Positions 11,906 to 20,796 are shown, numbered from the stretch's first letter. The stretch: DNA of 22,124 bases from JBAXXL01 sp038206725 (GCA_038206725.1 JBBRAO010000042.1:1-22124); one strand, 5' to 3'. Notes: generated by a model from the sequence alone, not told the origin. Numbers and translations are program-made.

Positions 11906-14623
11906 CTACTTCAAATTACTCAGATTTTCTTTTACCTGAGCAAGCGAATTGCGCATACTTTCCAATTTTTCGCGTTCATTTTGAACTATTTCAGCAGAAG
12001 CGTTCTGAACAAATTTCTCATTGCTGAGTTTACGTTCGCAACCGGAGATATTTCCTTCCAAACGCCCGATTTCTTTTTCCAAACGCGCTTTTTCGGCGGG
12101 GATATCAATTGCGCCGTCCGCATCCAAAAATATGCTAATCTCACGAATAACGGAGGCTAAAGCACCTTCAGGTTTTTCGGTTGAACTGGTGATTTCAATC
12201 TTATCGGACTTCATAAAGTAGGCTAGCGAATTTACTTGTTCATTTAAGAACGCGATTATTTTTTCGTCCGCACTCGCTATCGTAACAGGCAGTTTTTTCG
12301 ATGGTTGAATCTGCATCGAAGCTCTCAAACGGCGTACTTCTTCAACGATTAGCTGTAATAGTTCGAAGTTCGTTTCTATCGCAGAGTCACGGTAAGCTGG
12401 ATTCGATTCGGGACTTCTTTCCAAACTAATACTTTCTTCCTGATTTTTAACACATAATATATGCCATATCTCTTCAGTAATAAACGGCATAACCGGATGA
12501 AGCATCAACAATATTCCTTCGTATATATCAATCGCGAATTTCATCAGCGATAGTCTGTAATCGGCTGATTCATTTTGCGCAAATTGTACTTTTACTATTT
12601 CAACATACCAAGCGCAGAAATCGCTCCAAATAAAATCGTATAATATTCTTGCGTATTCAGTTACTTTAAAATCGTCCAACGATTTATTTAAAGCGTCAAT
12701 TGTCGTATTGAATTTAGACCGAATCCATTTATCGGAAGCGGTAAGTTCCGCATCGGTTAAATCAATAATTTTATTTATATCTATATCGTTCTCGCCCATC
12801 GCTTCGTCAAGTTTCATTAGCAAAAAGCGTCCGGAATTCCATACCTTATTTGCAAAATTGCGTCCGATTTCAACAGATGGAACATCTTGTTTTATAACAT
12901 CAACTTCCATTTTTATATCCTGACCTAAAGGAGCGAGATATATCATAGTGAAGCGTGTGGCGTCGGTACCGTATTTTTCGATTATGTTCAGCGGGTCCGG
13001 TGAATTACCTAAGGATTTGGATAATTTTCTACCTTGCCCGTCCCGAATTGTACTTGTGAAGTAAACATCTTTGAACGGGATTTCGTGATGGAACTTAACC
13101 GATGCCATTATCATACGCGCTACCCAGAAGAAAATAATATCCGGTGCGGTAACCAATAAATCCGTTGGGTGGAACGCTTCCAAATCGGGAGTGCTTTCCG
13201 TAATACCGTCGTGTTTCCAATGCATTGTTGTAAGGGGCCATAGCCAAGACGAGAACCAAGTGTCCAATACATCGGGGTCTTGGTTTAATTTGGTTCCTTC
13301 CGGAAGGTTCATTTTCTTGCAAGCTTCCGTTGAATTACGTGCCGCGGTAAATTGCGTTCCGTCTTCAGTATAGTAAACTGGAATCCGATGTCCCCACCAA
13401 AGTTGACGGGAAATACACCAATCGCGAATGCCGGTCATCCAATGTTCATAGGTTTTTACCCAATGCGCCGGATGGAAGCGAACTTGACCTTCTTTTACCA
13501 CACGAATAGCGTCCGCGGCTAAAGGTTGCATACTAACGAACCATTGACTGCTCAAATAAGGCTCTACAGGCTCTCCCCCGCGTTGTGAAAATCCTACATT
13601 GTGAACATAAGCTTCAGCTTTTTCGAGCATATCCAATTCGCGTAATTTAGCGGTAACAGCTTTACGCGCTTCGAAACGGTCCAGTCCTGCATATTCGCCG
13701 GCGTTGCTGTTCATTGTCGCGTCGTGATTTATAGTGTTAATAATTTCCAAATTATGGCGTTGCCCAACTAAAAAGTCATTCGGGTCGTGCGCCGGAGTGA
13801 TTTTCACACAGCCGGTACCAAATTCCGGATCGGCGTGTTCGTCGGCAATTATCGGAACAACTCGTCCCACTATCGGAACAATTACATTCATTCCGATTTT
13901 ATCTTTGAATCGTTCATCATTAGGATTAACGGCAACGGCAACGTCGCCGAAAATCGTCTCGGTTCTAACAGTGGAAACCATTAAGTATTCGTCGCTGTTT
14001 TCGAAATAATAGCGTAGTGTATAAAGCTCTTCCGATACTTCACGGAACTCTACTTCTTCGTCTGATAGCGCGGTTTGGGATAGCGGCGACCAATTGATAA
14101 TTCTTTTGCCTTTGTAAATCAAGCCTTCATCAAAAAGTTGAATAAATACTTCTTGAATAGCGTTCGAAGCTGATTCGTCCATTGTAAACAAAGTTTTATC
14201 CCAATCGCAGGAAATACCCAATTTCGCCAATTGTTTTAAAATGATGCCACCGTATTTTTCTTTCCATTCCCAAACGCGTTCGACAAATTTCTCGCGCCCT
14301 AAGTCATAACGGGTCAAACCTTCTTCTTTCAAAGCGGCTTCCACTTTACTTTGTGTTGCTATTCCGGCGTGATCCATTCCCGGAAACCAGCATACGTCTT
14401 TGCCCAGCATTCTATTGCGGCGTATATAAATATCTTGTAATGTCTGATTTAAAACGTGACCAAAATGCAAAATGCCGGTTACATTCGGCGGAGGCATTAA
14501 AATGGAATAATGTTCACTGCCTTTGTTCCCATCTGTCGCGTATATTTTGTTTTTTTGCCATTCATCGTACCATTTCCCCTCGCAATCGTGAGGCTGAAAT
14601 GATTTTGGAAATTCTCTCTTCAT
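11906..14623 (-). CDS. valS: valyl-tRNA synthetase
   Basis: This 905-residue class I synthetase charges tRNA-Val with valine in the cytosol. The Rossmann fold carries the HIGH-type signature PNVTGILHFGHVLN (near residue 48) and the KMSKS-type GRKLSKSLGN (near 530). The editing (CP1) domain is present, with GTGCVKITPAHDPNDF, the region that removes mischarged threonine. DTWFSSWLWP, an anticodon-binding helical domain (CAWYVEIVK, HPVMPFITEEIWH) and a C-terminal coiled coil (last about 65 residues, EKARLEKEIGRLEGN) complete the ValRS layout. Length is typical. It starts with ATG after an AGGA Shine-Dalgarno-like site and diverges from the EamA gene. The coiled-coil arm and the PAHDPNDF editing motif distinguish it from IleRS. 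Confidence 0.97.
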   Translation of the reverse strand: MKREFPKSFQPHDCEGKWYDEWQKNKIYATDGNKGSEHYSILMPPPNVTGILHFGHVLNQTLQDIYIRRNRMLGKDVCWFPGMDHAGIATQSKVEAALKEEGLTRYDLGREKFVERVWEWKEKYGGIILKQLAKLGISCDWDKTLFTMDESASNAIQEVFIQLFDEGLIYKGKRIINWSPLSQTALSDEEVEFREVSEELYTLRYYFENSDEYLMVSTVRTETIFGDVAVAVNPNDERFKDKIGMNVIVPIVGRVVPIIADEHADPEFGTGCVKITPAHDPNDFLVGQRHNLEIINTINHDATMNSNAGEYAGLDRFEARKAVTAKLRELDMLEKAEAYVHNVGFSQRGGEPVEPYLSSQWFVSMQPLAADAIRVVKEGQVRFHPAHWVKTYEHWMTGIRDWCISRQLWWGHRIPVYYTEDGTQFTAARNSTEACKKMNLPEGTKLNQDPDVLDTWFSSWLWPLTTMHWKHDGITESTPDLEAFHPTDLLVTAPDIIFFWVARMIMASVKFHHEIPFKDVYFTSTIRDGQGRKLSKSLGNSPDPLNIIEKYGTDATRFTMIYLAPLGQDIKMEVDVIKQDVPSVEIGRNFANKVWNSGRFLLMKLDEAMGENDIDINKIIDLTDAELTASDKWIRSKFNTTIDALNKSLDDFKVTEYARILYDFIWSDFCAWYVEIVKVQFAQNESADYRLSLMKFAIDIYEGILLMLHPVMPFITEEIWHILCVKNQEESISLERSPESNPAYRDSAIETNFELLQLIVEEVRRLRASMQIQPSKKLPVTIASADEKIIAFLNEQVNSLAYFMKSDKIEITSSTEKPEGALASVIREISIFLDADGAIDIPAEKARLEKEIGRLEGNISGCERKLSNEKFVQNASAEIVQNEREKLESMRNSLAQVKENLSNLK

Positions 14624-14668
14624 ATAGATCCTAATGTCACTTTTATTATTTTTTCCAATATATTAAGG

Positions 14669-14676
14669 CAAAAATA
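14669..14676 (-). promoter_or_regulatory. -7 promoter element (TATTTTTG) for valS
   Basis: On the minus strand GG-TATTTTTG matches TAnnTTTG and predicts a leader of roughly 40 nt before ATG 14623. No clear TTTG is seen upstream. The surrounding 14624-14728 spacer separates divergent genes and must carry both promoters. Confidence 0.4.
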
Positions 14677-14728
14677 CCAAATTTTTAGCTAATTTCGCAT
14701 TCTGTTTTGTTACAATTTTAACTTTTTA

Positions 14729-15607
14729 ATGACCGATAAAGTAAAAGCCGCTGTTTATATGAGCCTTTCAGCCCTATCATTTGCTGTTATGACGGCTATG
14801 GTACGGCTCGCAGGCGATATCCCGATTATCGAAAAAGTTTTTTTTCGAAATTTGGTAAGTACGATCATCGCTTTTTTTATGTTGCGTAAAACCAAGTTCA
14901 GTTTCTTCGGTAAAAAAGAAAATCGAATATGGTTGATATTGCGTTCGGCTTTTGGTTTGCTCGGTGTAATTTTATTTTTCTATTCAGTTGACCATATTTC
15001 GCTTGCCGATTCCTCGATGCTGAATAGATTGAGCCCTTTTTTTGTAACGGTTTTCGCGGCAATATTCCTTAAAGAACGGATTACTAAAATCGAAGTTCCG
15101 GCTTTAATTATCGTTTTTGCGGCATCTATGTTAATCGTAAAACCTCAATTTAATGTTCAAGTCCTGCCCTATCTTTCCGGTATTATTTCAGCCGCCGGTG
15201 GTGGCGCCGCTTACGCGATTATCCGCTTTCTTCGAAATCGAGAAAATCCGCTGACAATCGTGTTTTTCTTTTCATTCTTTTCGGTTGTGGCTATAATACC
15301 GTTCCTTATGATTGATTTCAAAATACCCAATCTCGAACAAGCAATGTATTTGATACTAATCGGTGTTTTTGCCGCCGGAGGACAGTTTGGCTTAACTTAC
15401 GGTTTTAAATACGGTCGTGCTTCGGAAGCATCGTTGTACAGCTACCTAAATGTTGTTTTCGCGGCATTTATAGGATTTTGGCTTTGGACTGAATTACCGG
15501 ATTTGTTGAGCATTATTAGCTCAATTGTTATAATTTTAGTCTCGGTATTTTTAGTATTTTACAAAGGTAAGGCGGACGTTCCTAAAAAATTGGATATCTC
15601 CAAATAA
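14729..15607 (+). CDS. EamA/DMT-family transporter
   Basis: A 292-residue integral inner-membrane protein with ten predicted hydrophobic segments in two EamA repeats. The first runs about 5-137 (MSLSALSFAVMTAMVRLAGD, FFRNLVSTIIAFFML, SMLNRLSPFFVTVFAAIFLKERIT) and the second about 145-282 (ISAAGGGAAYAIIRFL, ASLYSYLNVVFAAFIGFWLWTELPD). The L-S-P-F-F...F-L-K-E-R and Y-L-N-V-V-F-A motifs at the repeat ends are characteristic of the drug/metabolite transporter superfamily. Substrate cannot be told from sequence; export of a metabolite is typical. It stands divergently from valS and begins with ATG. No linked gene hints at a substrate. Confidence 0.9.
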   Translation: MTDKVKAAVYMSLSALSFAVMTAMVRLAGDIPIIEKVFFRNLVSTIIAFFMLRKTKFSFFGKKENRIWLILRSAFGLLGVILFFYSVDHISLADSSMLNRLSPFFVTVFAAIFLKERITKIEVPALIIVFAASMLIVKPQFNVQVLPYLSGIISAAGGGAAYAIIRFLRNRENPLTIVFFFSFFSVVAIIPFLMIDFKIPNLEQAMYLILIGVFAAGGQFGLTYGFKYGRASEASLYSYLNVVFAAFIGFWLWTELPDLLSIISSIVIILVSVFLVFYKGKADVPKKLDISK

Positions 15608-15737
15608 TACCTTTTACGATAAATTTTAAAATAATCAGCATTCATAGTATTTTTAGGCTTGATTATGAAAACATTTAACAATTTTATACGTTATTTAAAA
15701 TGATTTATTAACTAACTAACAGCGGAATTTAACAAAA

Positions 15738-17393
15738 ATGAACTTTCCAAAAAACAAAATTATATTTAGTATTCTAATTGGTTTGATTTTAGGCATCATA
15801 GCCATACCTACTACAAATTCAAAAGAAAATAATATTTACGAAGAACTCGAGAAATTCAGATATGTATATAATATGGCATATCGGAATTATGTGGATACGG
15901 TGGACACAAAGAAATTAACCGAAGCCGCAATTCAAGGAATGCTCAAAGAATTAGACCCTCATTCAGTATATATTAATGCTGAAGAAATGAAACAGGTTGA
16001 AGAAGATTTTGCCGGTAGTTTCGAAGGTATTGGTGTTCAATTTGATATAATTAACGATACAATTACCGTTATCGCTCCTATTACCGACGGACCAAGTGAG
16101 AAACTCGGAATACAAGCCGGTGATAAGATTGTGAAAATTGACCACGAAAACGCAGTCAGTATAAAACGCGACGACGTGCCGAAAAAATTAAAAGGTGCCA
16201 AAGGAACTCACGTTGTTTTGGATATTAAAAGAACAGGTGATAAAAATCTTATCCAGTTTGATGTGATAAGAGATAAAATTCCTATATATACAGTTGATGC
16301 AAGTTTCTTGATTGCCGGAACCGATATCGGTGTCGTAACAGTAAATCGTTTCGCCGCTACAACAAATAAAGAAATGATGGATGCTGTTGAAATACTTAAA
16401 GCCAAAGGTATGAAACGTATGATTTTAGATTTAAGGAGTAACCCTGGCGGATTCTTGGATCAAGCATATTTGATGGCTGATGAATTTATACACGGCGGCG
16501 ATACTATCGTTTATACAAAAAGCCGTATCACATCGTTCGACGAAGTTAAAATTGCTACCGATGGTGGTGAATTGGAAGACATTCCTGTAATCGTTCTTGT
16601 GAACGCAGGTTCCGCTTCCGCTTCCGAAATCGTTTCGGGTGCTATTCAGGACTTGGACCGCGGTTTAATCGTGGGCGAAACTTCATTTGGTAAGGGTTTG
16701 GTTCAACGTCAATATCCGCTTCAGGACGGTTCAGCATTCAGATTGACTATTTCGAGATACTACACTCCATCGGGCAGATGTATCCAAAGACCTTATGACG
16801 ATCCTGTGAATTATAGAAGATTAGTAGGTAGATTGGAATTGGAAGAAGGCTCCAATTTGGAACACTCTTTGGATAAAATCAAAAAAGAGCAAGCTAACGA
16901 AAAAGATACAACCAAAAAAATTGATATGAAATCCATTCCGTTATTTTATACTCGCGCTGGAAGAGCAGTGCTTGGCGGTGGTGGTATAATTCCTGATTAT
17001 ATCGTAAAAACCGACACAATCACAAGATTCAGTTCTGAAATGAGAAGAAAACGCATATTTTACGAATTTGTTAACAATAACTTATTAGCTAATAAAGAAA
17101 TAAAAGAAAAATACAAAGACAATTTTAATTCATTCTATAAAGATTTCAAAATCACAGACGATATGATGAATGATTTGAAGAAATTAGCTGAATTAAGAGA
17201 CGTCAAATGGAACGATGCTTCAGCAAAAACTGACGATCAATTTATAAGAATCGAATTGAAATCACAATTAGCACGCCAACTTTGGGGTAGGAACGAATAT
17301 GAGATGGTTTTCTCGGATATTGACGATCAAATCCAAAAAGCCAGAACTTTATTCCCTGAAGCTGAAAAAATACACAAAATGAAAAAAAGATAA
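15738..17393 (+). CDS. S41 C-terminal processing peptidase (CtpA/Prc type)
   Basis: A 551-residue periplasmic or membrane-anchored serine protease that trims or degrades proteins from unstructured C-termini. An N-terminal hydrophobic segment (residues 8-24) is a signal or anchor. LKELDPHSVYI (69-79) opens the family domain; a PDZ domain follows (about 93-165, GIGVQFD, GIQAGDKIVKID). The core has LRSNPGGFL (232-240), GSASASEIVSGA (291-302) with nucleophile Ser294, and FGKGLVQ with Lys319 and Gln323, matching the Ser-Lys-Gln spacing of 25 and 4 in this family. The C-terminal 150 residues are helical and charged, longer than in minimal CtpA. I see no co-transcribed partner; a hairpin follows the gene. 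Confidence 0.95.
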   Translation: MNFPKNKIIFSILIGLILGIIAIPTTNSKENNIYEELEKFRYVYNMAYRNYVDTVDTKKLTEAAIQGMLKELDPHSVYINAEEMKQVEEDFAGSFEGIGVQFDIINDTITVIAPITDGPSEKLGIQAGDKIVKIDHENAVSIKRDDVPKKLKGAKGTHVVLDIKRTGDKNLIQFDVIRDKIPIYTVDASFLIAGTDIGVVTVNRFAATTNKEMMDAVEILKAKGMKRMILDLRSNPGGFLDQAYLMADEFIHGGDTIVYTKSRITSFDEVKIATDGGELEDIPVIVLVNAGSASASEIVSGAIQDLDRGLIVGETSFGKGLVQRQYPLQDGSAFRLTISRYYTPSGRCIQRPYDDPVNYRRLVGRLELEEGSNLEHSLDKIKKEQANEKDTTKKIDMKSIPLFYTRAGRAVLGGGGIIPDYIVKTDTITRFSSEMRRKRIFYEFVNNNLLANKEIKEKYKDNFNSFYKDFKITDDMMNDLKKLAELRDVKWNDASAKTDDQFIRIELKSQLARQLWGRNEYEMVFSDIDDQIQKARTLFPEAEKIHKMKKR

Positions 17394-17424
17394 TCTTAAT
17401 ATATTAATAAATATCTAACTTTTA

Positions 17425-17458
17425 TCAATCGTAGGGTTGCACAAAACCCTGCGATTGA
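17425..17458 (+). terminator. 14-bp hairpin behind the S41 peptidase gene
   Basis: TCAATCGTAGGGTT (17425-17438) pairs with AACCCTGCGATTGA (17445-17458), one T-G wobble, 6-nt loop. It lies 32 nt after the stop and is followed by a short TTTT. It is probably a rho-independent terminator separating the peptidase from fmt, though the T-run is weak. Confidence 0.6.
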
Positions 17459-17488
17459 ATTTTGAAAGACAAACCAAAGAATTACATT

Positions 17489-18415
17489 ATGAACCCTAAA
17501 ATTGTTTTTATGGGAACACCCGAGTTCGCTATTCCCGCATTAAAAAAAGTATATGAAAAGTATGGCATTGTGGCTGTTGTAACTCAACCTGACAAGCCTA
17601 AAGGTCGCGGACAGCATATCGCATTACCCGTAGTGAAAGAATGCGCTATAGAGCTTGGAATACCCGTTCATCAACCAATAAGCCTGAAAGACGCTGATTT
17701 TTTGGCTGAACTCGCCGCAATGAAACCGGATATTATTGTTGTCATAGCATTCCGAATTTTGCCACCTGAAGTTTACGAATTGGCATCTATTGCTTCTTTC
17801 AATATTCACGGAAGTTTACTGCCTAAATACCGCGGTGCGGCACCTATTAATTGGGCAATAATAAACGGCGAAAAAGAAACCGGCTTAACCAGCTTCATTT
17901 TAAAACAAGCAGTCGATACGGGTGATATTTTATTACAAAGAAAAATTGCAATCGCTCAGGAAGATACTTTCGGCGATATTTATAATGCCTTATCCGAATT
18001 ATCGGCGGAAATAACACTCGAAACAATAGATACTTTGATAAATGGCAACTACTCGGCTTTGCCGCAAAATAACCAAATCACATCGCCCGCTCCAAAAATT
18101 TTCAAGGAACATTGCCGAATTGATTGGAACAAACCGGCAGTTCACATCGTGAATTTAATAAGAGGTTTATCCCCCACCCCATCGGCTTATACAATGTTCA
18201 ATGGCGAAAACCTTAAAATATTAAAAGCTCATAAATGCAAAAAAAACCAGCTCGAACCCGGTCACTTCAAAATAACGGCAAAAGAATTTACCGTTGGCTG
18301 TTCCGACGCCGCTGTCGATATAATCGAACTACAACCTGCCGGCAAAAAAGTTATGAAACTGGAAGACTTTTTAAGAGGGTACAGAGGAAACACGAAGGGT
18401 GTTATGGACGAGTAA
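17489..18415 (+). CDS. fmt: methionyl-tRNA formyltransferase
   Basis: It transfers a formyl group from 10-formyltetrahydrofolate to initiator Met-tRNA in the cytosol. I start at ATG 17489, giving 308 residues, the normal length; an in-frame TTG nine codons upstream overlaps the hairpin region. The opening KIVFMGTPEFA, QPDKPKGRG and SFNIHGSLLPKYRGAAPINW are family signatures. Asn105, His107 and Asp143 (in VDTGDIL) are spaced as in the catalytic triad of the glycinamide-ribonucleotide/formyl transferase fold. HGS replaces the commoner HAS. The C-terminal Fmt domain (PAPKIFKEHCRIDW, IRGLSPTPSAYTMF) is present. A strong terminator follows at 18451. def, its common neighbour, is absent. Confidence 0.96.
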   Translation: MNPKIVFMGTPEFAIPALKKVYEKYGIVAVVTQPDKPKGRGQHIALPVVKECAIELGIPVHQPISLKDADFLAELAAMKPDIIVVIAFRILPPEVYELASIASFNIHGSLLPKYRGAAPINWAIINGEKETGLTSFILKQAVDTGDILLQRKIAIAQEDTFGDIYNALSELSAEITLETIDTLINGNYSALPQNNQITSPAPKIFKEHCRIDWNKPAVHIVNLIRGLSPTPSAYTMFNGENLKILKAHKCKKNQLEPGHFKITAKEFTVGCSDAAVDIIELQPAGKKVMKLEDFLRGYRGNTKGVMDE

Positions 18416-18450
18416 TCAATTACGAATGAAAATTGAAAATTAGAATGTAG

Positions 18451-18485
18451 AAATGGACTCAAAAATTTGAGTCCATTTTTTTTTT
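18451..18485 (+). terminator. rho-independent terminator of fmt
   Basis: AAATGGACTC (18451-18460) pairs with GAGTCCATTT (18469-18478), with AAAAATTT between that can extend the stem, and a run of T to 18485 follows. It lies 36 nt behind the fmt stop; in between is heptamer-phased sequence (ATTACGA, ATGAAAA, TTGAAAA, TTAGAAT at 18419-18446). Confidence 0.85.
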
Positions 18486-18493
18486 AATTACGT

Positions 18494-18532
18494 GGGCGTA
18501 TATATCTACTCTAAATTATAGAATATACGCCC
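18494..18532 (+). terminator. second hairpin with long T-run
   Basis: GGGCGTATAT (18494-18503) pairs with ATATACGCCC (18523-18532), and after TGTA there is a run of ten T. The T-run is on the plus strand, so it backs up the fmt terminator. On the minus strand the hairpin follows the membrane-protein gene and could help end that transcript too. Confidence 0.65.
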
Positions 18533-18576
18533 TGTATTTTTTTTTTAAATTTTGCACTTGGCAACAAAATTCTGAT

Positions 18577-19386
18577 TTATTTCTTCAATTTTGTATAATC
18601 TATTTCCGAACCGAGAAGACTATGCGGAATAAGATAAACCGCTATTAAACCCAAACCAGCGATAATAACCCACGCGCGGTGTTGACGGTTTTTCCAAGTT
18701 TTAATAAGCGCTACTAGCCAAAGAATAAATGCGGCTAAAACTTTATTGTCGGTTAAATCATGCCCAAAGGGCCAACCTGTCCAATAGGCGTTAAAGGCGT
18801 ATTTTTGAACAATAGGACCCAAAATCAGTCCACCAATAAGAAACATAGAGAATGTAAAAAGTGTCAAAATAAATATTTTATCACCCTTCGATATAGCCTC
18901 CATTAACGCTCGAATTGCGAATACCATAGCTAAAAACATAATTATGATATGAGGCCATAGAACAAAAGGCGGAACTATACCTGTAAATCGAATAATTACC
19001 GGTCCCTTGCAAAGGACAACACTATTTTTACCACTGCGTAGAATGATATTATACATTACTTTCCCGGCGGGCGGCTGATGCGGGATGAAAGCAATTAAAT
19101 AGCCATTGCTTTTTTGCATCGGGACATAAGTCCAACCGTCATAACTTTTAAAACGACGGTATTTGAATGTTCCGGTAATATAGTTGTTAGGTGTTTCAAG
19201 CTTTATCTCAGCATCTCCGGTTTTGCCCCAGGAGCGTATCAACTTGTATTTAATCGTCTCACCAACAAAAGCAACTTTACCTTTTATAGGGTATGTTGGA
19301 CCTGTCATACGTTGATATACTACAAACACCAGCATAAAGGCCACTGCCACGACCCAAAGCAGAATTGCACGTAAGTTTTTATTCAT
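18577..19386 (-). CDS. conserved membrane protein of unknown function
   Basis: A 269-residue protein from ATG 19386, with AGG in TTGAGGAAAAAT as a modest ribosome site; the frame extends to a TTG four codons earlier. An N-terminal membrane segment (about 7-24) is followed by an extracytoplasmic beta-rich domain (about 30-140: AFVGETIKYKLIRSWG, EIKLETPNNYITG, FIPHQPPAGKVMYNI), then four more hydrophobic segments (about 145-262) with the striking loop YWTGWPFGHDLTDNK between the third and fourth. That loop is well kept in homologues I recall from Bacteroidetes-group genomes, but no function is attached. It is divergent from the DUF58 gene. No transport or enzyme motif is visible. Confidence 0.75.
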   Translation of the reverse strand: MNKNLRAILLWVVAVAFMLVFVVYQRMTGPTYPIKGKVAFVGETIKYKLIRSWGKTGDAEIKLETPNNYITGTFKYRRFKSYDGWTYVPMQKSNGYLIAFIPHQPPAGKVMYNIILRSGKNSVVLCKGPVIIRFTGIVPPFVLWPHIIIMFLAMVFAIRALMEAISKGDKIFILTLFTFSMFLIGGLILGPIVQKYAFNAYWTGWPFGHDLTDNKVLAAFILWLVALIKTWKNRQHRAWVIIAGLGLIAVYLIPHSLLGSEIDYTKLKK

Positions 19387-19477
19387 ATTTTTCCTCAAAT
19401 CAATAATAATAATGTTTAAAAATAATAAAAAAAAAACATAAACGCTCTTATTTCCTGAAATCCATTAAAAAAAATGT

Positions 19478-19485
19478 TAATTTTG
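19478..19485 (+). promoter_or_regulatory. -7 promoter element (TAATTTTG) adjoining the DUF58 start codon
   Basis: TAATTTTG fits TAnnTTTG and ends only 7 nt before ATG 19493. If used, transcription would begin within a few bases of the start codon, giving a leaderless or nearly leaderless mRNA. There is no Shine-Dalgarno site, in keeping with this. No TTTG is seen upstream. Confidence 0.35.
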
Positions 19486-19492
19486 AATAGAT

Positions 19493-20386
19493 ATGAATGA
19501 TTATAGAAAATATTTAGAACCGAATGTTATCGCCCAATTGGCCGGTATAGAACTCAAAGCGCGCTTAGTGGTTGAGGGTTTTATTACAGGTCTGCACCGA
19601 TCGCCATACCACGGATTCAGCATTGATTTTTCAGAGCATAGACCATACCGAACCGGTGATGAAACTAAAAATATAGATTGGAAGGTATTCGGACGAACAG
19701 ACCGCTACTATGTGAAGCAATATGAGCAGGAAACAAATCTCCGTACCGTGATTGCTGTTGACTCGAGCCGTTCTATGGCTTATGCATCCAGAGGACAAAT
19801 AAGCAAGTATGAGTACGCTATTTATCTCGCCGCGGCGCTTTCGACTTTGCTTATTAAGCAACGCGATGCCGTTGGATTGGCACTCTATGATACTGAAATC
19901 CATAAATATCTGCCCCCAAAAGCAAAACCTTCGTACTTGGCTGAAATATTAAAAGCTTTAGCTAACCACGAACCTGCCAACGCTACCCATACAGCAGTAG
20001 CTTTGGATATGTTAGCTGAAAAAGTCAAAAGCCGTGGATTGGTTATTGTGCTAAGTGATTTTTTCGACGATAAAGAATCAGCGCTAAAGGGTCTGAAGCA
20101 TTTTCGCCATCGTAATAATGAAGTTCTTGTTTTTCAGATATTAGACCCACGTGAAATAGATTTCAATTTCGGTTATGCCGCTGAATTTGTTGATATGGAA
20201 ACCGATGAAATTATGACCACCCAACCAAATCAAATACGTCATTCATACCAAACCGAAATGCAAAAACACGTTGACGGCATACGTAAAGAATGCCTGAACC
20301 ACAACATAGATTATTTTTTAATCAACACCGAAATGACTTTCGACAAAGCACTAAAGAAATACCTTGCTAAAAGAGCAAAAATCTAA
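19493..20386 (+). CDS. DUF58 (vWA-like) protein
   Basis: A 297-residue cytosolic protein of usual length. It has the DUF58 block GLHRSPYHGFSIDFSEHRPYR with TGDE, IDWKVFGRTDRYYVKQYEQE (about 34-80), then a von Willebrand A-type core: VIAVDSSRSM with D90-x-S92-x-S94 as a metal-ion site, RDAVGLALYD, and VIVLSDFFDD. DUF58 proteins usually work with a MoxR-type AAA ATPase and membrane vWA proteins in assembling or regulating cell-envelope or redox complexes; no moxR is in this window, so its partner must lie elsewhere or was lost. It begins with ATG 19493 and is divergent from the membrane-protein gene. A strong hairpin terminator follows. Confidence 0.92.
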   Translation: MNDYRKYLEPNVIAQLAGIELKARLVVEGFITGLHRSPYHGFSIDFSEHRPYRTGDETKNIDWKVFGRTDRYYVKQYEQETNLRTVIAVDSSRSMAYASRGQISKYEYAIYLAAALSTLLIKQRDAVGLALYDTEIHKYLPPKAKPSYLAEILKALANHEPANATHTAVALDMLAEKVKSRGLVIVLSDFFDDKESALKGLKHFRHRNNEVLVFQILDPREIDFNFGYAAEFVDMETDEIMTTQPNQIRHSYQTEMQKHVDGIRKECLNHNIDYFLINTEMTFDKALKKYLAKRAKI

Positions 20387-20416
20387 TAAGTTTTTAATGC
20401 AAAGCAGAAGACTTTT

Positions 20417-20455
20417 ACTCATCCGATGACTTCCCTGTCATCGGATGAGTTTTTA
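20417..20455. terminator. rho-independent terminator of the DUF58 gene
   Basis: ACTCATCCGATGAC (20417-20430) and GTCATCGGATGAGT (20437-20450) pair over 14 bp without mismatch, loop TTCCCT, followed by TTTT. An A-rich start on the other side (CTTTTACTC) lets it work on both strands. It lies 30 nt after the stop. Confidence 0.9.
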
Positions 20456-20558
20456 AAAGATTGTTTTTTTTATACTTAACGAACGGAAGGCTTTTACTTA
20501 TTTCCAATCTATGGCGCACTCTAGAAATGAAGTCAGTACAATTATAATAGTATTTTAG

Positions 20559-20688
20559 GGGGCTGTCTCACAACTCACAATTTTCAAAACATTAGTCAAT
20601 CAGTGATGATTGACACACCGAAATATCAATTACTTGGTGGAATAACCATTCTAGCTTGTCGGTCTAATATTAGTTGTGAGACAGCCCC
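20559..20688. mobile_element. 130-bp MITE-like element with 17-bp perfect terminal inverted repeats
   Basis: GGGGCTGTCTCACAACT (20559-20575) is the exact reverse complement of the right end (20672-20688). The GGGGCTGTCTCA terminus resembles ends of IS elements such as the IS1182 family, from memory. The 96-bp interior has no transposase and contains an 8-bp hairpin GTCAATCA/TGATTGAC (20595-20614). No target duplication is obvious at the flanks. It is best read as a non-autonomous derivative moved by a transposase encoded elsewhere in the genome. Confidence 0.8.
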
Positions 20689-20758
20689 ATTCAAAATTCA
20701 TAATTCAAAATTGTTCTTCTCATTTTCAACTTTCAACTTTCAACTTTCAATTTTCAAT
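20689..20758. repeat. heptamer-phased A/T-rich array abutting the MITE
   Basis: Ten consecutive 7-mers: ATTCAAA, ATTCATA, ATTCAAA, ATTGTTC, TTCTCAT, then TTTCAAC three times and TTTCAAT twice. The array begins at the base after the MITE. On the opposite strand it contains TATGAAT-like units related to those at 3409-3514, so both arrays belong to one loose family. Confidence 0.65.
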
Positions 20759-20788
20759 TTATTTACGCTGAATTTGGCAAAAAATAGC

Positions 20789-20796
20789 TAATTTTG
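20789..20796 (+). promoter_or_regulatory. -7 promoter element (TAATTTTG) for ychF
   Basis: TAATTTTG matches TAnnTTTG and lies 39 nt before ATG 20836; the only nearby TTTG (20773-20776) is 12 nt upstream, too close for the usual spacing. A TAGGA ribosome-site-like run precedes the start. Confidence 0.4.

Noticed and set aside
13734..14009. Plus-strand ORFs of 65-91 codons within valS
   Set aside because: Antisense to the editing domain of an intact, well-conserved synthetase.
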